The notes below the pieces were generated by a model. It was given only the letters and a program-made list of their open reading frames with translations. It was not told where the DNA came from and did not search any database. DNA of 64,000 nt, taken from NCBI GenBank assembly GCA_002733205.1, contig NVUW01000006.1:124001-188000 (forward strand). Reading direction: 5' to 3'. The stretch's first letter is position 1. Each line of letters starts with the position of its first letter. The position numbers and the translations under genes were made by a program. Positions 17,379 to 25,358 of the stretch are shown piece after piece. The DNA is from Thalassobium sp. GTDB taxonomy: Bacteria > Pseudomonadota > Gammaproteobacteria > Pseudomonadales > Oceanobacteraceae.

Positions 17379-18110
17379 TCAGTCAGCAGCATAAATACCG
17401 TCGCGCCGGATATTAAAGGCTGTCTGGTGGAAAAACAGATGCGCCAGTGCAGTTGCATCAGCGTTCAGCACACCTTCTGCCAGAACCGGGTCTGGCTCAA
17501 ACAATAACCCTTGTTGCTGACTGTACTGCCGGATCGGGCTCAGGGTATTGCTCAGCAGGGCCGTTGGAAAGGGCGGCCGAAGATTACGCTGGCGCTGCCC
17601 TTGTTTATCGGTCAGGTCAAATTGCAGAAAGGTTTTGCAGGTCTGGGCGCTCATGCAACGCTGGATTTCGTTCTGCCATATACGGCATTGGCGTAAGCGC
17701 TGGCAATCGTCAGAGGTAACAAACCACTGAATATCGGTTTCTGTTACCGATGCCATGGTGAACATAAAACGCTGCTGCTGATAACCAAGCCATACCCTGT
17801 GCTTTTCTCCGTCTGCGCTGGCCCCGAGAATCTGCAGAGCAGTCCCTTTGGCGATCACTCCTTTAACCTGTATATCCGGTTGCCGATGGCTCTGCGTTCG
17901 TGCGCGCACTGATACGGGTTGCAGGCTGTGCTGGCCACTGCCTTTATCCAGTATTAAAAATAATTCCGGAGTCGTATAACGCTGGCCCTGCAGGGGGTGA
18001 GATGGAATATCAGGTTCGCTGTTGTTCTGGTTGGCAAAGGGCAGGCTGGTAAAAGACTGACAGCCGCCAATAAAAAACAGAGAGGTGATTAATAAAAGAA
18101 AAATACGCAT
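17379..18110 (-). CDS. Hypothetical lipoprotein
   Basis: Not recognised. A 243-aa protein with a lipoprotein signal peptide (MRIFLLLITSLFFIGGC, Cys17). The mature part has paired cysteines (CQRLRQCRIWQNEIQRCMSAQTC, about residues 134-157) that could form disulphides in the periplasm, plus a beta-rich N-terminal half (ELFLILDKGSGQHSL). It has no close neighbour in operon distance: the convergent metalloprotease lies beyond a shared terminator and the MgtC-like gene is more than 200 bp away. The product is real by its lipobox and codon use; function is open. Confidence 0.6.
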   Translation of the reverse strand: MRIFLLLITSLFFIGGCQSFTSLPFANQNNSEPDIPSHPLQGQRYTTPELFLILDKGSGQHSLQPVSVRARTQSHRQPDIQVKGVIAKGTALQILGASADGEKHRVWLGYQQQRFMFTMASVTETDIQWFVTSDDCQRLRQCRIWQNEIQRCMSAQTCKTFLQFDLTDKQGQRQRNLRPPFPTALLSNTLSPIRQYSQQQGLLFEPDPVLAEGVLNADATALAHLFFHQTAFNIRRDGIYAAD

Positions 18111-18276
18111 AAACCGCTCAGACGCTCCTTATCAATAGGTGGTCAGGATGCCAGAGGAGGCCTCAGGGTCAAGGGCGTTGCGGCTTTATTCAGTTGATAC
18201 GGCGTGATGATGATCGCGAATGCGCCGGATCAGGAATCACGGCGCATTATTTTACATTGCGGTATCTTCTGCTCTC

Positions 18277-18355
18277 CCAGGGCGCCATAAGCCAAAGGCT
18301 CAGAGCGCCACAATCCACAGACTCAGAGCGCCACAATCCACAGGCTCAGAGCGCC
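18277..18355 (-). repeat. 23-bp tandem copies of the MgtC/DUF4010 gene 3' end
   Basis: On the minus strand the gene ends with codons for SLWIVAL and stop. The same 23-bp unit recurs at 18301-18323 with one change, again reading SLWIVAL-stop. A third, diverged copy follows at about 18277-18300 (reads SLWLMAPW). Identity falls with distance from the gene, as for puuE. Confidence 0.85.
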
Positions 18356-19606
18356 AATAATCAGAGATAAAAGCATCGCCAGACCAACGCGGATACCCAG
18401 CGCCGGTTTGCCGATAACCATAGCAAGGCCTGCCTTAAATAAGTTATTTACCGTCACGGCAATCAGAATACCGGTGGCTGCGACGGTCAGCGTCAGGCTG
18501 TCGCCGAGTGACATCCGCGATAAACTCAGGCTGATGGCATCGACATCGGTAATACCCGAAATCGCCGCCAGCAGATAAACCCCGGCGCTGCCCATTTCCT
18601 GCTGTAGCCATTCAGTCAGTAATAAAATAATGACCAGCAGGCCACCCAGAATTAACGCCGATCTTAATTCCAGCGGATTTTTGGCCAGATCCGGATGGCT
18701 TACGTCGGTTTTTGTATGACGCAGATTCATCACAATGGCGGGCAGGTATAAAGACAGGGTCATCAGTAATACCGGCAGCCAGAGCAGGGCGATTAATTCA
18801 CGGTTAATCACCAGACAATAAAGCAAAATGCGTGGAAACATGGTGCCGCAGGCCAGCAGAATACCGGCTGCTAATAACGGCGCATTGGCCGGTGATGAGC
18901 GGGCCAGCCGGGAGAAATGCAGTGTAAGTGCGGTTGATGAACTCAAGCCGGCGAACAGGCTGGTAAACAACAGGCCACGGCGTTCACCAAGAATGCGTAC
19001 CGAAAAATAGCCAACAAAAGAAATCGAGGCGATCAGTACCACCATCCACCAGATTTCATACGGATTGATCACGCCACCGGGACCAAAGCCTTTATCCGGC
19101 AGTAGCGGCAGCATCACCACAGAAATCAGCAATAATTGCAGCGCGGCATCCAGTTCGTTTTCGCGCAATTTGCGCAGGGCGCTGTGAATTTCGCTTTTAT
19201 TATCGAGAATAATGGTGGTGACCACTGCCGCCATAGCAGCGATCACGGTTTGACCTGCGGCCACCATGGCCCCAAAACAGAAGGTCAGTAATAAACCCAC
19301 CACACCGGTAATGCTGACGTTCTGATGATTAACGGCATAGGTGCGGTAACCGCTGATGGCCAGTGCGGCCATCACCAGCAGCATTGCCGGTAAAAACCAG
19401 GGAGAAATACTTTCTGACAACAGCACGCTGATACAACCGGTCAGAGCGGTCAGCGTATGAGTACGGATACCGGCGACCCGTGCGCCGGCTTCCTGTTCGC
19501 GCGATACCCAGCCACGCTGCAGCCCGATTAACGCACCCAGAGATAAAGCAATAAGCAGCTGAAATGCTGTCTGGGCGTGACCATTAACGAATACCGATAA
19601 ATCCAT
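18323..19606 (-). CDS. MgtC/SapB-family membrane protein with C-terminal DUF4010
   Basis: Polytopic inner membrane protein of 427 aa. The N-terminal 140 residues match the MgtC/SapB fold (LIALSLGALIGLQRGWVSRE, GIRTHTLTALTGCISVLL). The remainder, with about eight more TM segments, matches the DUF4010 extension found in long MgtC relatives. MgtC proteins of pathogens act under Mg limitation by affecting ATP synthase; the role of the DUF4010 type is unknown. It ends in tandem copies of its own last codons. The selO gene on the same strand lies 11 bp upstream, so they may be co-transcribed. Confidence 0.85.
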   Translation of the reverse strand: MDLSVFVNGHAQTAFQLLIALSLGALIGLQRGWVSREQEAGARVAGIRTHTLTALTGCISVLLSESISPWFLPAMLLVMAALAISGYRTYAVNHQNVSITGVVGLLLTFCFGAMVAAGQTVIAAMAAVVTTIILDNKSEIHSALRKLRENELDAALQLLLISVVMLPLLPDKGFGPGGVINPYEIWWMVVLIASISFVGYFSVRILGERRGLLFTSLFAGLSSSTALTLHFSRLARSSPANAPLLAAGILLACGTMFPRILLYCLVINRELIALLWLPVLLMTLSLYLPAIVMNLRHTKTDVSHPDLAKNPLELRSALILGGLLVIILLLTEWLQQEMGSAGVYLLAAISGITDVDAISLSLSRMSLGDSLTLTVAATGILIAVTVNNLFKAGLAMVIGKPALGIRVGLAMLLSLIIGALSLWIVAL

Positions 19607-19617
19607 GTCAATTTCCC

Positions 19618-21135
19618 TCAGGTGCCACAGAAGGTGCGTAACACTTTTTCATCCGGCTTTGGCGGCTGTTCATAATCGGCATATTCTGCCTTGCTGCTGT
19701 ATGGTTCGGCCAGCAACTGCAGCAGTTGTTCAAAGACCGAAAAATCGCCCTCTTCAGCAGCGGCAATAGCTTCGGCGACACGGTGATTGCGTGGAATAAA
19801 AGCCGGGTTTTTATTTAACATACGTTGCCCGGCGTTATCGCCACGCTGAATTAACTGCTGCTGCCATTCATCCAGCCAGTTATTAATATTCTGCAGCAGT
19901 GTTGCGCTGCTGCGGCATTCAGGCAGATTCAGCAGTTGCAGTAACGTCTTGCGTTCACTGTCTGGCTGACTGCAGTCGCTTAAGCGGCGGAAAAACAGCG
20001 TATAGTCGATACGTCCTTCGGCCAGCAGTGCCAGCAGGTTTTCAATCAGCGTCTGATCACTGTTGTGCAGTGCGGAAAAACCCAGTTTTTCGCGCATATG
20101 TTCAAGCCAGGCCTGTTGTTGCCATAAGGCAAAATCCTGCAGGATGGCGGTGGCTTTTTCGACTGCAATTTTCTCGTCGTCGTTAAATAGCGGCAACAGG
20201 GTTTCTGCCAGTCGCGCTAAATTCCACTGGCCAATGGCTGGCTGATTCTGATAAGCGTAACGGCCATTACGGTCGATGGAACTGAATACCGTTTCCGGGT
20301 GATAAGCATCCATAAAGGCGCAGGGGCCATAATCGATAGCTTCACCGCTGACAGTCATATTATCGGTATTCATTACGCCGTGAATAAAACCGAGCTGCAT
20401 CCACTGGGCAATTAATTCGGCCTGCTTACGGCAGATGGCTTCGAATAATTGCAGATAAGCATCGTCATCGTTGCTGTTAATGTGCGGATAATGACGGGCG
20501 ATCACGTGATCGGCTAATTGTTTAACGGCTTCGCCGTCGCGGCGCAGGGCAAAATACTGAAAGGTGCCGACACGGATATGGCTGGCGGCAACGCGGGTAA
20601 ATACCGCTCCGGGTTCGCGGCCGTCGCGTATAACCCATTCGCCACTGCTGACGGCGGCCAGTGCGCGGGTGGTGGGCACACCTAAAGCGTGCATGGCTTC
20701 GCACAGAATATATTCACGCAGCACCGGCCCAAGTGGTGAGCGGCCATCACCGCTGCGCGAAAACGGCGTGCGGCCACTGCCTTTTAACTGAATATCACGG
20801 CGCATACCCTGAATATCGAGCAGGTCGCCGAGCAGAATGGCGCGACCATCCCCTAGCTGAGGATTTAACTGCCCAAACTGATGGCCACTGTAAGCCATCG
20901 CCAGAGGGGCGGCGTTGTCGGGAATTTGATTGCCGGAAAAGATCTGTGCCAGTTCGTTGTTGTTGTCGTCTTTGTCACTGGCGGCATTAATCTCTATGCC
21001 TAATTCCTGCGCCAGAGCGCTGTTAAAACGGATTAACGCCGGATTTTTTACTGGCGTTGGCAGTACCCGTGCATAAAAACGATCGGGCAGAGCGGCGTAG
21101 GCATTGCTGAAGGGGATATGCAGGGAAATAGACAC
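19618..21135 (-). CDS. selO: Protein adenylyltransferase SelO (YdiU/UPF0061)
   Basis: Pseudokinase-fold enzyme that AMPylates proteins and is linked to redox stress. The 505-aa sequence has the SelO hallmarks: LGDGRAILLGD, QLKGSGRTPFSRSGDGR, REYILCEAMHALGVPTTRAL, and the metal/catalytic segment GVMNTDNMTVSGEAIDYGPCAFMDAY. The start is GTG 21135 with GGAAG 5 nt upstream. The C-terminus ends RTFCGT: a single Cys third from the end, where selenoprotein O has Sec and many bacterial homologues have a paired Cys, so the redox-regulating disulphide may use another Cys. It is followed closely by the MgtC-like gene. Confidence 0.93.
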   Translation of the reverse strand: MSISLHIPFSNAYAALPDRFYARVLPTPVKNPALIRFNSALAQELGIEINAASDKDDNNNELAQIFSGNQIPDNAAPLAMAYSGHQFGQLNPQLGDGRAILLGDLLDIQGMRRDIQLKGSGRTPFSRSGDGRSPLGPVLREYILCEAMHALGVPTTRALAAVSSGEWVIRDGREPGAVFTRVAASHIRVGTFQYFALRRDGEAVKQLADHVIARHYPHINSNDDDAYLQLFEAICRKQAELIAQWMQLGFIHGVMNTDNMTVSGEAIDYGPCAFMDAYHPETVFSSIDRNGRYAYQNQPAIGQWNLARLAETLLPLFNDDEKIAVEKATAILQDFALWQQQAWLEHMREKLGFSALHNSDQTLIENLLALLAEGRIDYTLFFRRLSDCSQPDSERKTLLQLLNLPECRSSATLLQNINNWLDEWQQQLIQRGDNAGQRMLNKNPAFIPRNHRVAEAIAAAEEGDFSVFEQLLQLLAEPYSSKAEYADYEQPPKPDEKVLRTFCGT

Positions 21136-21142
21136 GGCGCTT

Positions 21143-21192
21143 CCGGAATAAATAGGTGGGTTAGGGTCTGTTCAGACCCTAGGATATTCCGG
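21143..21192. repeat. Nested inverted repeats between the flavoprotein gene and selO
   Basis: The inner arms AGGGTCTG/CAGACCCT (21163-21170, 21173-21180) lie inside outer arms CCGGAATA/TATTCCGG (21143-21150, 21185-21192). The structure may terminate the upstream flavoprotein gene and lies just before the selO ribosome site. The inner arms resemble shortened MITE ends. Confidence 0.6.
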
Positions 21193-21213
21193 CAGCGACT
21201 GTCTTGCCAGCGC

Positions 21214-21801
21214 TCAGGCGGCGGAGGGGGCATCCTTTTGGATAAAGGCGGCTGACTTTTGTTGAATCAGTCTGCGCAGCTGCCCTGCGTGCTCATGGGC
21301 TCTTTGCATAATGTCTTCGCGACTGTTATCGCCACCGGTTTTATACACCATATCGTGGGAAATCAGCGGTGGCAGGAAGACCATGCCGGTAAAGTTCGCG
21401 CTTTGTTCCAGCGGACGCAGCAGCTCCTGAGTGGTGAAGTGGTTATGGCCACCGGCTGCATAGCTGTTCAGTGGACCGCCGATGGTGGTTGATACCAGTA
21501 AGTTTTTGCCACGCAACTGACTGTCCGGGCCATAGGCAAAGCCAAAAAGAAATACACGGTCCATCCATTCCTTTAAAATTCCCGGTACGCTGTACCAATG
21601 AAACGGATACTGGAAGATAATCAGGTCGGCCTGCAGTAATGCCTGCTGTTCTGCAGCAATATCGATCTGAAAATCCGGATAAAGCTGGCCGAGATTACGC
21701 ACTTCGGTATCCGCCAGCTGGCCGATCTGCTCAGCAATTATTTTATTGGCAAGCGAGTTCTGAATATTGGAATGTGCCAGGATCATTAAGGTTTTCATCA
21801 T
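21214..21801 (-). CDS. NAD(P)H-dependent flavodoxin-fold oxidoreductase (KefF/MdaB-like)
   Basis: Probable FMN/FAD quinone reductase of 195 aa. It has the flavodoxin-like fold: MKTLMILAHSN phosphate-binding start, LIIFQYPFHWYSVPGILKEWMDRVFLFGFAYG flavin segment, and LLVSTTIGGP. The family reduces quinones or electrophiles and, in the KefF branch, activates the KefC K+ channel. No kefC is here. ATG 21801 follows AAGGA by 5 nt. It is divergent from an HxlR-type regulator, a common pairing for such oxidoreductases. A 266-bp MITE-like element sits in the shared spacer, which may have separated or altered the promoter. Confidence 0.85.
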   Translation of the reverse strand: MMKTLMILAHSNIQNSLANKIIAEQIGQLADTEVRNLGQLYPDFQIDIAAEQQALLQADLIIFQYPFHWYSVPGILKEWMDRVFLFGFAYGPDSQLRGKNLLVSTTIGGPLNSYAAGGHNHFTTQELLRPLEQSANFTGMVFLPPLISHDMVYKTGGDNSREDIMQRAHEHAGQLRRLIQQKSAAFIQKDAPSAA

Positions 21802-22174
21802 GTGTTTCCTTGTTAGGGCCTGTTAACACTAATTAAACAGGTCTGTTATTGGCTAAAAATTTCTCAGGCAAGGCGCTGAGAGTGTGGCCTAACGGGTTAA
21901 GCGAGCGAACAGCAACGCAGGATGAGGGATTTTTAGCCATAACCCTTCGGGCTGAGGCCAGTTTTCCCCATTAACTTCGTCGCTCGTCATTCATTTAGCC
22001 CGCTAATATCACTCCTCTCTCCTTGTTCTGAGAAAAACTGGCTCTCAGCAGGCCCGATTCGCTTAGTGTTAACAGGCCCTGATGTCCGGCGATCTTAGAC
22101 GATGAAAATGCTGCGCATAAGAATGCACATTTCTGATACTCAGTACCCTTTTGTATACCCTTGGACGATATGAA
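21802..22174. other. Divergent spacer filled mostly by MITE-like element
   Basis: The 373-bp region between the flavoprotein gene and the HxlR regulator contains one element (21815-22080) and about 95 bp of other sequence before the regulator. No ORF is convincing. The regulator's operator would be expected at 22081-22174 or 21802-21814. Confidence 0.6.
21815..22080 (+). mobile_element. MITE-like non-autonomous element, copy A (266 bp)
   Basis: Bounded by the perfect 18-bp inverted repeat AGGGCCTGTTAACACTAA (21815-21832 and, complemented, 22063-22080). No coding capacity. A second copy lies in opposite orientation at 41623-41951. No target duplication is obvious at the borders. Confidence 0.8.
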
Positions 22175-22513
22175 ATGAACCACTCAGACTATGATTGCAA
22201 CCTCGGTTGCCCGGTAGAAGCGACTCTTGAGCTGATTGGTGGCAAATGGAAAGGCGTAATTCTTTATCACCTGCTGGATGGAACACATCGTTTCAATGAA
22301 TTACGCCGGATTATGCCGGATGTAACCCAACGAATGCTGACCCGGCAGTTACGGGAACTGGAGGCTTGCCAGCTGATTTCGCGCACAGTTTACGCAGAAG
22401 TTCCGCCACGGGTGGAGTACAGCCTGACAGAGTACGGCCGGACTCTGGAGCCGGTCATACAGGCATTACGCGGCTGGGGGATGCAGCACCTGACTGCTGT
22501 TCAGAATCAATAA
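22175..22513 (+). CDS. HxlR-family winged-helix transcriptional regulator
   Basis: DNA-binding regulator of 112 aa. It has the family start ([29 protein letters not shown]) with a redox-type Cys pair (Cys7, Cys11) and the helix-turn-helix segment [26 protein letters not shown]. Some relatives sense quinones or aldehydes through the N-terminal Cys. I chose ATG 22175 over the upstream TTG 22151, which would add residues outside the conserved fold. It is divergent from the KefF/MdaB-like flavoprotein, its most likely target. Confidence 0.88.
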   Translation: MNHSDYDCNLGCPVEATLELIGGKWKGVILYHLLDGTHRFNELRRIMPDVTQRMLTRQLRELEACQLISRTVYAEVPPRVEYSLTEYGRTLEPVIQALRGWGMQHLTAVQNQ

Positions 22514-22553
22514 CCACTGTCAGGTGATGCGCAGTAAAGCGGAGAAAGATTAT

Positions 22554-23132
22554 TTAACCGAACGGCTTTACGCCAATCAGCATGCCATGCAGCCACAGGG
22601 CAAAGGCAACCCAGGCGCCGATACCCACAACCAGCGTCAGTACGTCGCGTACCGCTCCTTTATACACTTTCTGCACTCCGGCGATACGGTCACGACGACG
22701 GGATACCGCAAATCCGGCAATAGCCCAGATTAAGAAGGCACCGAACAACACCAGATCGTGCAGACCGCCATTGGCGATTAAATGGGCAAAGGCCCAGAGC
22801 TTGATGCCCAGATACATCGGATGGCCGAGCTTAACCTGCAAACGGTTGCCGGGAATCTGGCTGGCAAACAGCAGAATAAAGGCGGGCAGAGTGATCAGTG
22901 CCGCCAGATGGCGTGTCCATACTGGTGGTGTCCACAGCCAGGTCGGGTTCATACGGGCTTCGCCGTAACCGATCACCAGCAGAATAAAGCCGCCGATGGC
23001 GACCACAGAATACAGCCCCTTCCACGGCAGCAGCCCCAGACGGCTGACCATGGCGTTACGCCATTGCGGCGCGATCAGGTTGGTACAGTGTCCGCCGATA
23101 AACAGCAGTAGTCCGGCCAGCAATAACGTCAT
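22554..23132 (-). CDS. NnrU-family membrane protein
   Basis: Polytopic inner membrane protein (192 aa, five to six TM segments) of the NnrU family, first described near nitrite/nitric oxide reductase genes. LLFIGGHCTNLIAP, GYGEARMNPTWLWTPP and IPGNRLQVKLGHPMYLGIKLWAFAHLIANG are typical. Its biochemical role is unknown; related proteins include the 15-cis-zeta-carotene isomerase group, in which haem is bound by His. GAGGA lies 6 nt before the second ATG (23132) but abuts the first (23138), so the second is preferred. No denitrification genes are nearby. Confidence 0.85.
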   Translation of the reverse strand: MTLLLAGLLLFIGGHCTNLIAPQWRNAMVSRLGLLPWKGLYSVVAIGGFILLVIGYGEARMNPTWLWTPPVWTRHLAALITLPAFILLFASQIPGNRLQVKLGHPMYLGIKLWAFAHLIANGGLHDLVLFGAFLIWAIAGFAVSRRRDRIAGVQKVYKGAVRDVLTLVVGIGAWVAFALWLHGMLIGVKPFG

Positions 23133-23198
23133 GGTCATTCCTCAATTCATTATGTTTGTGCCATCATGCAGGCATATCAGCGCGGATAAAAGTTCTGT

Positions 23199-24233
23199 AT
23201 GACGTCAGCACGCAAACGCATTTACATCGCCTACACCGGCGGCACTATTGGCATGGCCCGTACTGAGCGTGGTTTTCAGCCGCTGGCCGGCTTTCTGGAA
23301 GATAAAATCCGCAGTCTGGCAGAATTCAGCCGTGACGAAATGCCGGAATTTGAGCTTCATGAATACCAGCCGCTGCTCGATTCGTCGGATATGACGCCGG
23401 CGCAATGGATGCAGATTGCTGCCGATATTCTTGCCCATTACGACTGTTTCGATGGCTTTGTTGTGCTGCACGGCACTGACACCATGGCCTATACCGCCTC
23501 AGCCCTGTCCTTTATGTTGCCCGATCTGGGCAAGCCGGTGATTGTGACCGGTTCACAGATTCCGCTGTGCGAGCCACGCTCCGACGGCCACGATAATTTA
23601 CTCAACGCGCTCTATATTGCCGCGCATTATCCGCGTGCCGAAGTGGGCCTGTTTTTCCATCACCGGTTATTGCGTGGTAACCGGGCGACCAAAATAAACA
23701 GTCAGGGCTTTGATGCTTTTGATTCACCCAACTGTGATGCGCTGTTGCATGCCGGAATTACTATTGAATCGGGTATGCCAGAGTTACGCCCGCTGCATAA
23801 TACACTGCCACAATTCAACGCCCTGAGAAATGCGGCGGTGGCGGTGGTAACCCTGTATCCGGGGATCGATTTTTCGCTGTTGCAACGCCTGCTGGAACAA
23901 CCACTGGATGGCGTTATTCTGCAGACCTTTGGCAGCGGTAATGCACCGCAAAATCCAGCCTTAATGGCAGCGTTTAAACAGGCCGGCGAGCGAGGTATGG
24001 TGCTGGTTAATCACAGTCAGTGTTTAAGCGGGCGGGTGGATATGGACAGCTATGCCGGGGGGCATGCCCTGCGCGAGGCCGGTTTTGTATCGGCCGCTGA
24101 TATGACGCTGGAAGCAACGCTGACCAAGCTGCACGTATTATTAAGTGCTCCCGGAGAACGCAGTCATGTGATCAGCGAAACCCGACGTTTAATGGAAGTG
24201 CCACTCTGTGGTGAGCTCAGCGCGGCAAAATAA
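23199..24233 (+). CDS. ansA: Type I (cytoplasmic) L-asparaginase
   Basis: Hydrolyses asparagine to aspartate and ammonia. The 344-aa protein has both catalytic motifs: YTGGTIGM near residue 12 and LHGTDTMAYTASAL near residue 90, plus VTGSQIPL. It has no signal peptide, so it is the low-affinity cytoplasmic type. The ribosome site is weak (AAAGTTCTGT before ATG). It is divergent from nnrU and precedes a small unknown gene by 56 bp, which may be in the same unit. Confidence 0.92.
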   Translation: MTSARKRIYIAYTGGTIGMARTERGFQPLAGFLEDKIRSLAEFSRDEMPEFELHEYQPLLDSSDMTPAQWMQIAADILAHYDCFDGFVVLHGTDTMAYTASALSFMLPDLGKPVIVTGSQIPLCEPRSDGHDNLLNALYIAAHYPRAEVGLFFHHRLLRGNRATKINSQGFDAFDSPNCDALLHAGITIESGMPELRPLHNTLPQFNALRNAAVAVVTLYPGIDFSLLQRLLEQPLDGVILQTFGSGNAPQNPALMAAFKQAGERGMVLVNHSQCLSGRVDMDSYAGGHALREAGFVSAADMTLEATLTKLHVLLSAPGERSHVISETRRLMEVPLCGELSAAK

Positions 24234-24289
24234 AAAGCCGTAAAAGAGCATAAGAGAGTCCGAATAAACAGCAGTAAACGGAGAACGTG

Positions 24290-24658
24290 ATGACTGACTT
24301 ACCTCATCCAACCCTGATTGAGCTGGCCGCGATTCTTGCCGAAGCAAATGATCGTGATCACTGCCTGCAATTACTGGAAAAAACCGGCTTAAATTCACAG
24401 AGCGCAGAATGCTGGGCCGATTATATGCCGCTGGCCTTTGCCCGTGCGGCCTACCGTTTTCAGTTCAGTGGACCTTACCCGCTGGATCAGGCCCGTGCCG
24501 AGCGTGGCTTGCTGCCATTGCTGGAAGATGAGGTTTACCAGCAGGCCTGGTTCTGGGCCTGCGATTGCGGCGCGATGGACAGTATCACCAGCGCACAATT
24601 TAATACCATTGTGCGTTTAAGCCCGGAGCTGGAGTTTATCCGCGCGCATCTTGCCTAG
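24290..24658 (+). CDS. Small protein of unknown function
   Basis: Not recognised. A 122-aa, acidic, mainly helical cytoplasmic protein with a Trp/Cys-rich segment (QQAWFWACDCGAMDSIT). GGAG lies 6 nt before ATG 24290, so that start is preferred to GTG 24287. It follows ansA and overlaps the convergent methyltransferase by 4 bp at the stop codons. Compact gene packing and good ribosome site suggest it is real. Confidence 0.6.
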   Translation: MTDLPHPTLIELAAILAEANDRDHCLQLLEKTGLNSQSAECWADYMPLAFARAAYRFQFSGPYPLDQARAERGLLPLLEDEVYQQAWFWACDCGAMDSITSAQFNTIVRLSPELEFIRAHLA

Positions 24659-25230
24659 TTGCGCTTTTGTGCAATAGCCATAATAACCGGCACTTCATCT
24701 TCGCCCTGTTGCATTGTGAATGCCTGCTGCAGATTGATGGTTTCGAATAAACATTGATCGAATGCGGCCTGTATTTCTTCCGCAGTAAACCCCGGTGTCG
24801 ATTCTCTGGCTTCTTTCAGCCAGTCCCATTGCACAAAGTATCCCTGTGGTTTCAGCAGCTGCCTGAACAGTGCAAGACTGGCCTGATAATCCGGCAGAAA
24901 AGCACAGACGGACGATGCAACAATCAGATCGAACGTGTTGTGCATTGGCTGGCTGTTGCTGCTGTTCAGGTCGATGGCCAGAGGTTCTGTTTTGGGCAGG
25001 TTTTTAGCGGCGAGAACACCGATCATTTTTGCGGAAGAATCAACGGCGACAATACGTTTGGCCTGTGGATGCAGGAGTTCGGTTAAGCGGCCGGTGCCAC
25101 AACCGAAGTCCAGTATGGTCAGGCCGTCGCAGTTTATTGCCTGAGTAAGAGATTGATAAGCCTGCTGCGAATAATGGATAACACGCTCATCGCCATCCCA
25201 TTGATTTGCATATTCATCCCACTCGCTCAT
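24655..25230 (-). CDS. Class I SAM-dependent methyltransferase
   Basis: Rossmann-fold methyltransferase, 191 aa. Motif I is LDFGCGTGRLTELL, followed by an acidic loop IVAVDSSAKM and DLIVASSVCAFLPD (motif IV area). This is the Methyltransf_11/25 type. The substrate is not indicated by the neighbours; it stands alone, convergent with the small gene above. Confidence 0.82.
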   Translation of the reverse strand: MSEWDEYANQWDGDERVIHYSQQAYQSLTQAINCDGLTILDFGCGTGRLTELLHPQAKRIVAVDSSAKMIGVLAAKNLPKTEPLAIDLNSSNSQPMHNTFDLIVASSVCAFLPDYQASLALFRQLLKPQGYFVQWDWLKEARESTPGFTAEEIQAAFDQCLFETINLQQAFTMQQGEDEVPVIMAIAQKRN

Positions 25231-25358
25231 GATTTAATCTCTTGGTTATGTACGACCAGAGGCAGGTTAGTGTGAGTGGGTGGTTTTCACAAGTCAGTAA
25301 TTACCTTTTAAAAGGCTGCAATGCAGAATCTGAAGAGCAGCCTGGCAGTAAAGAACGG

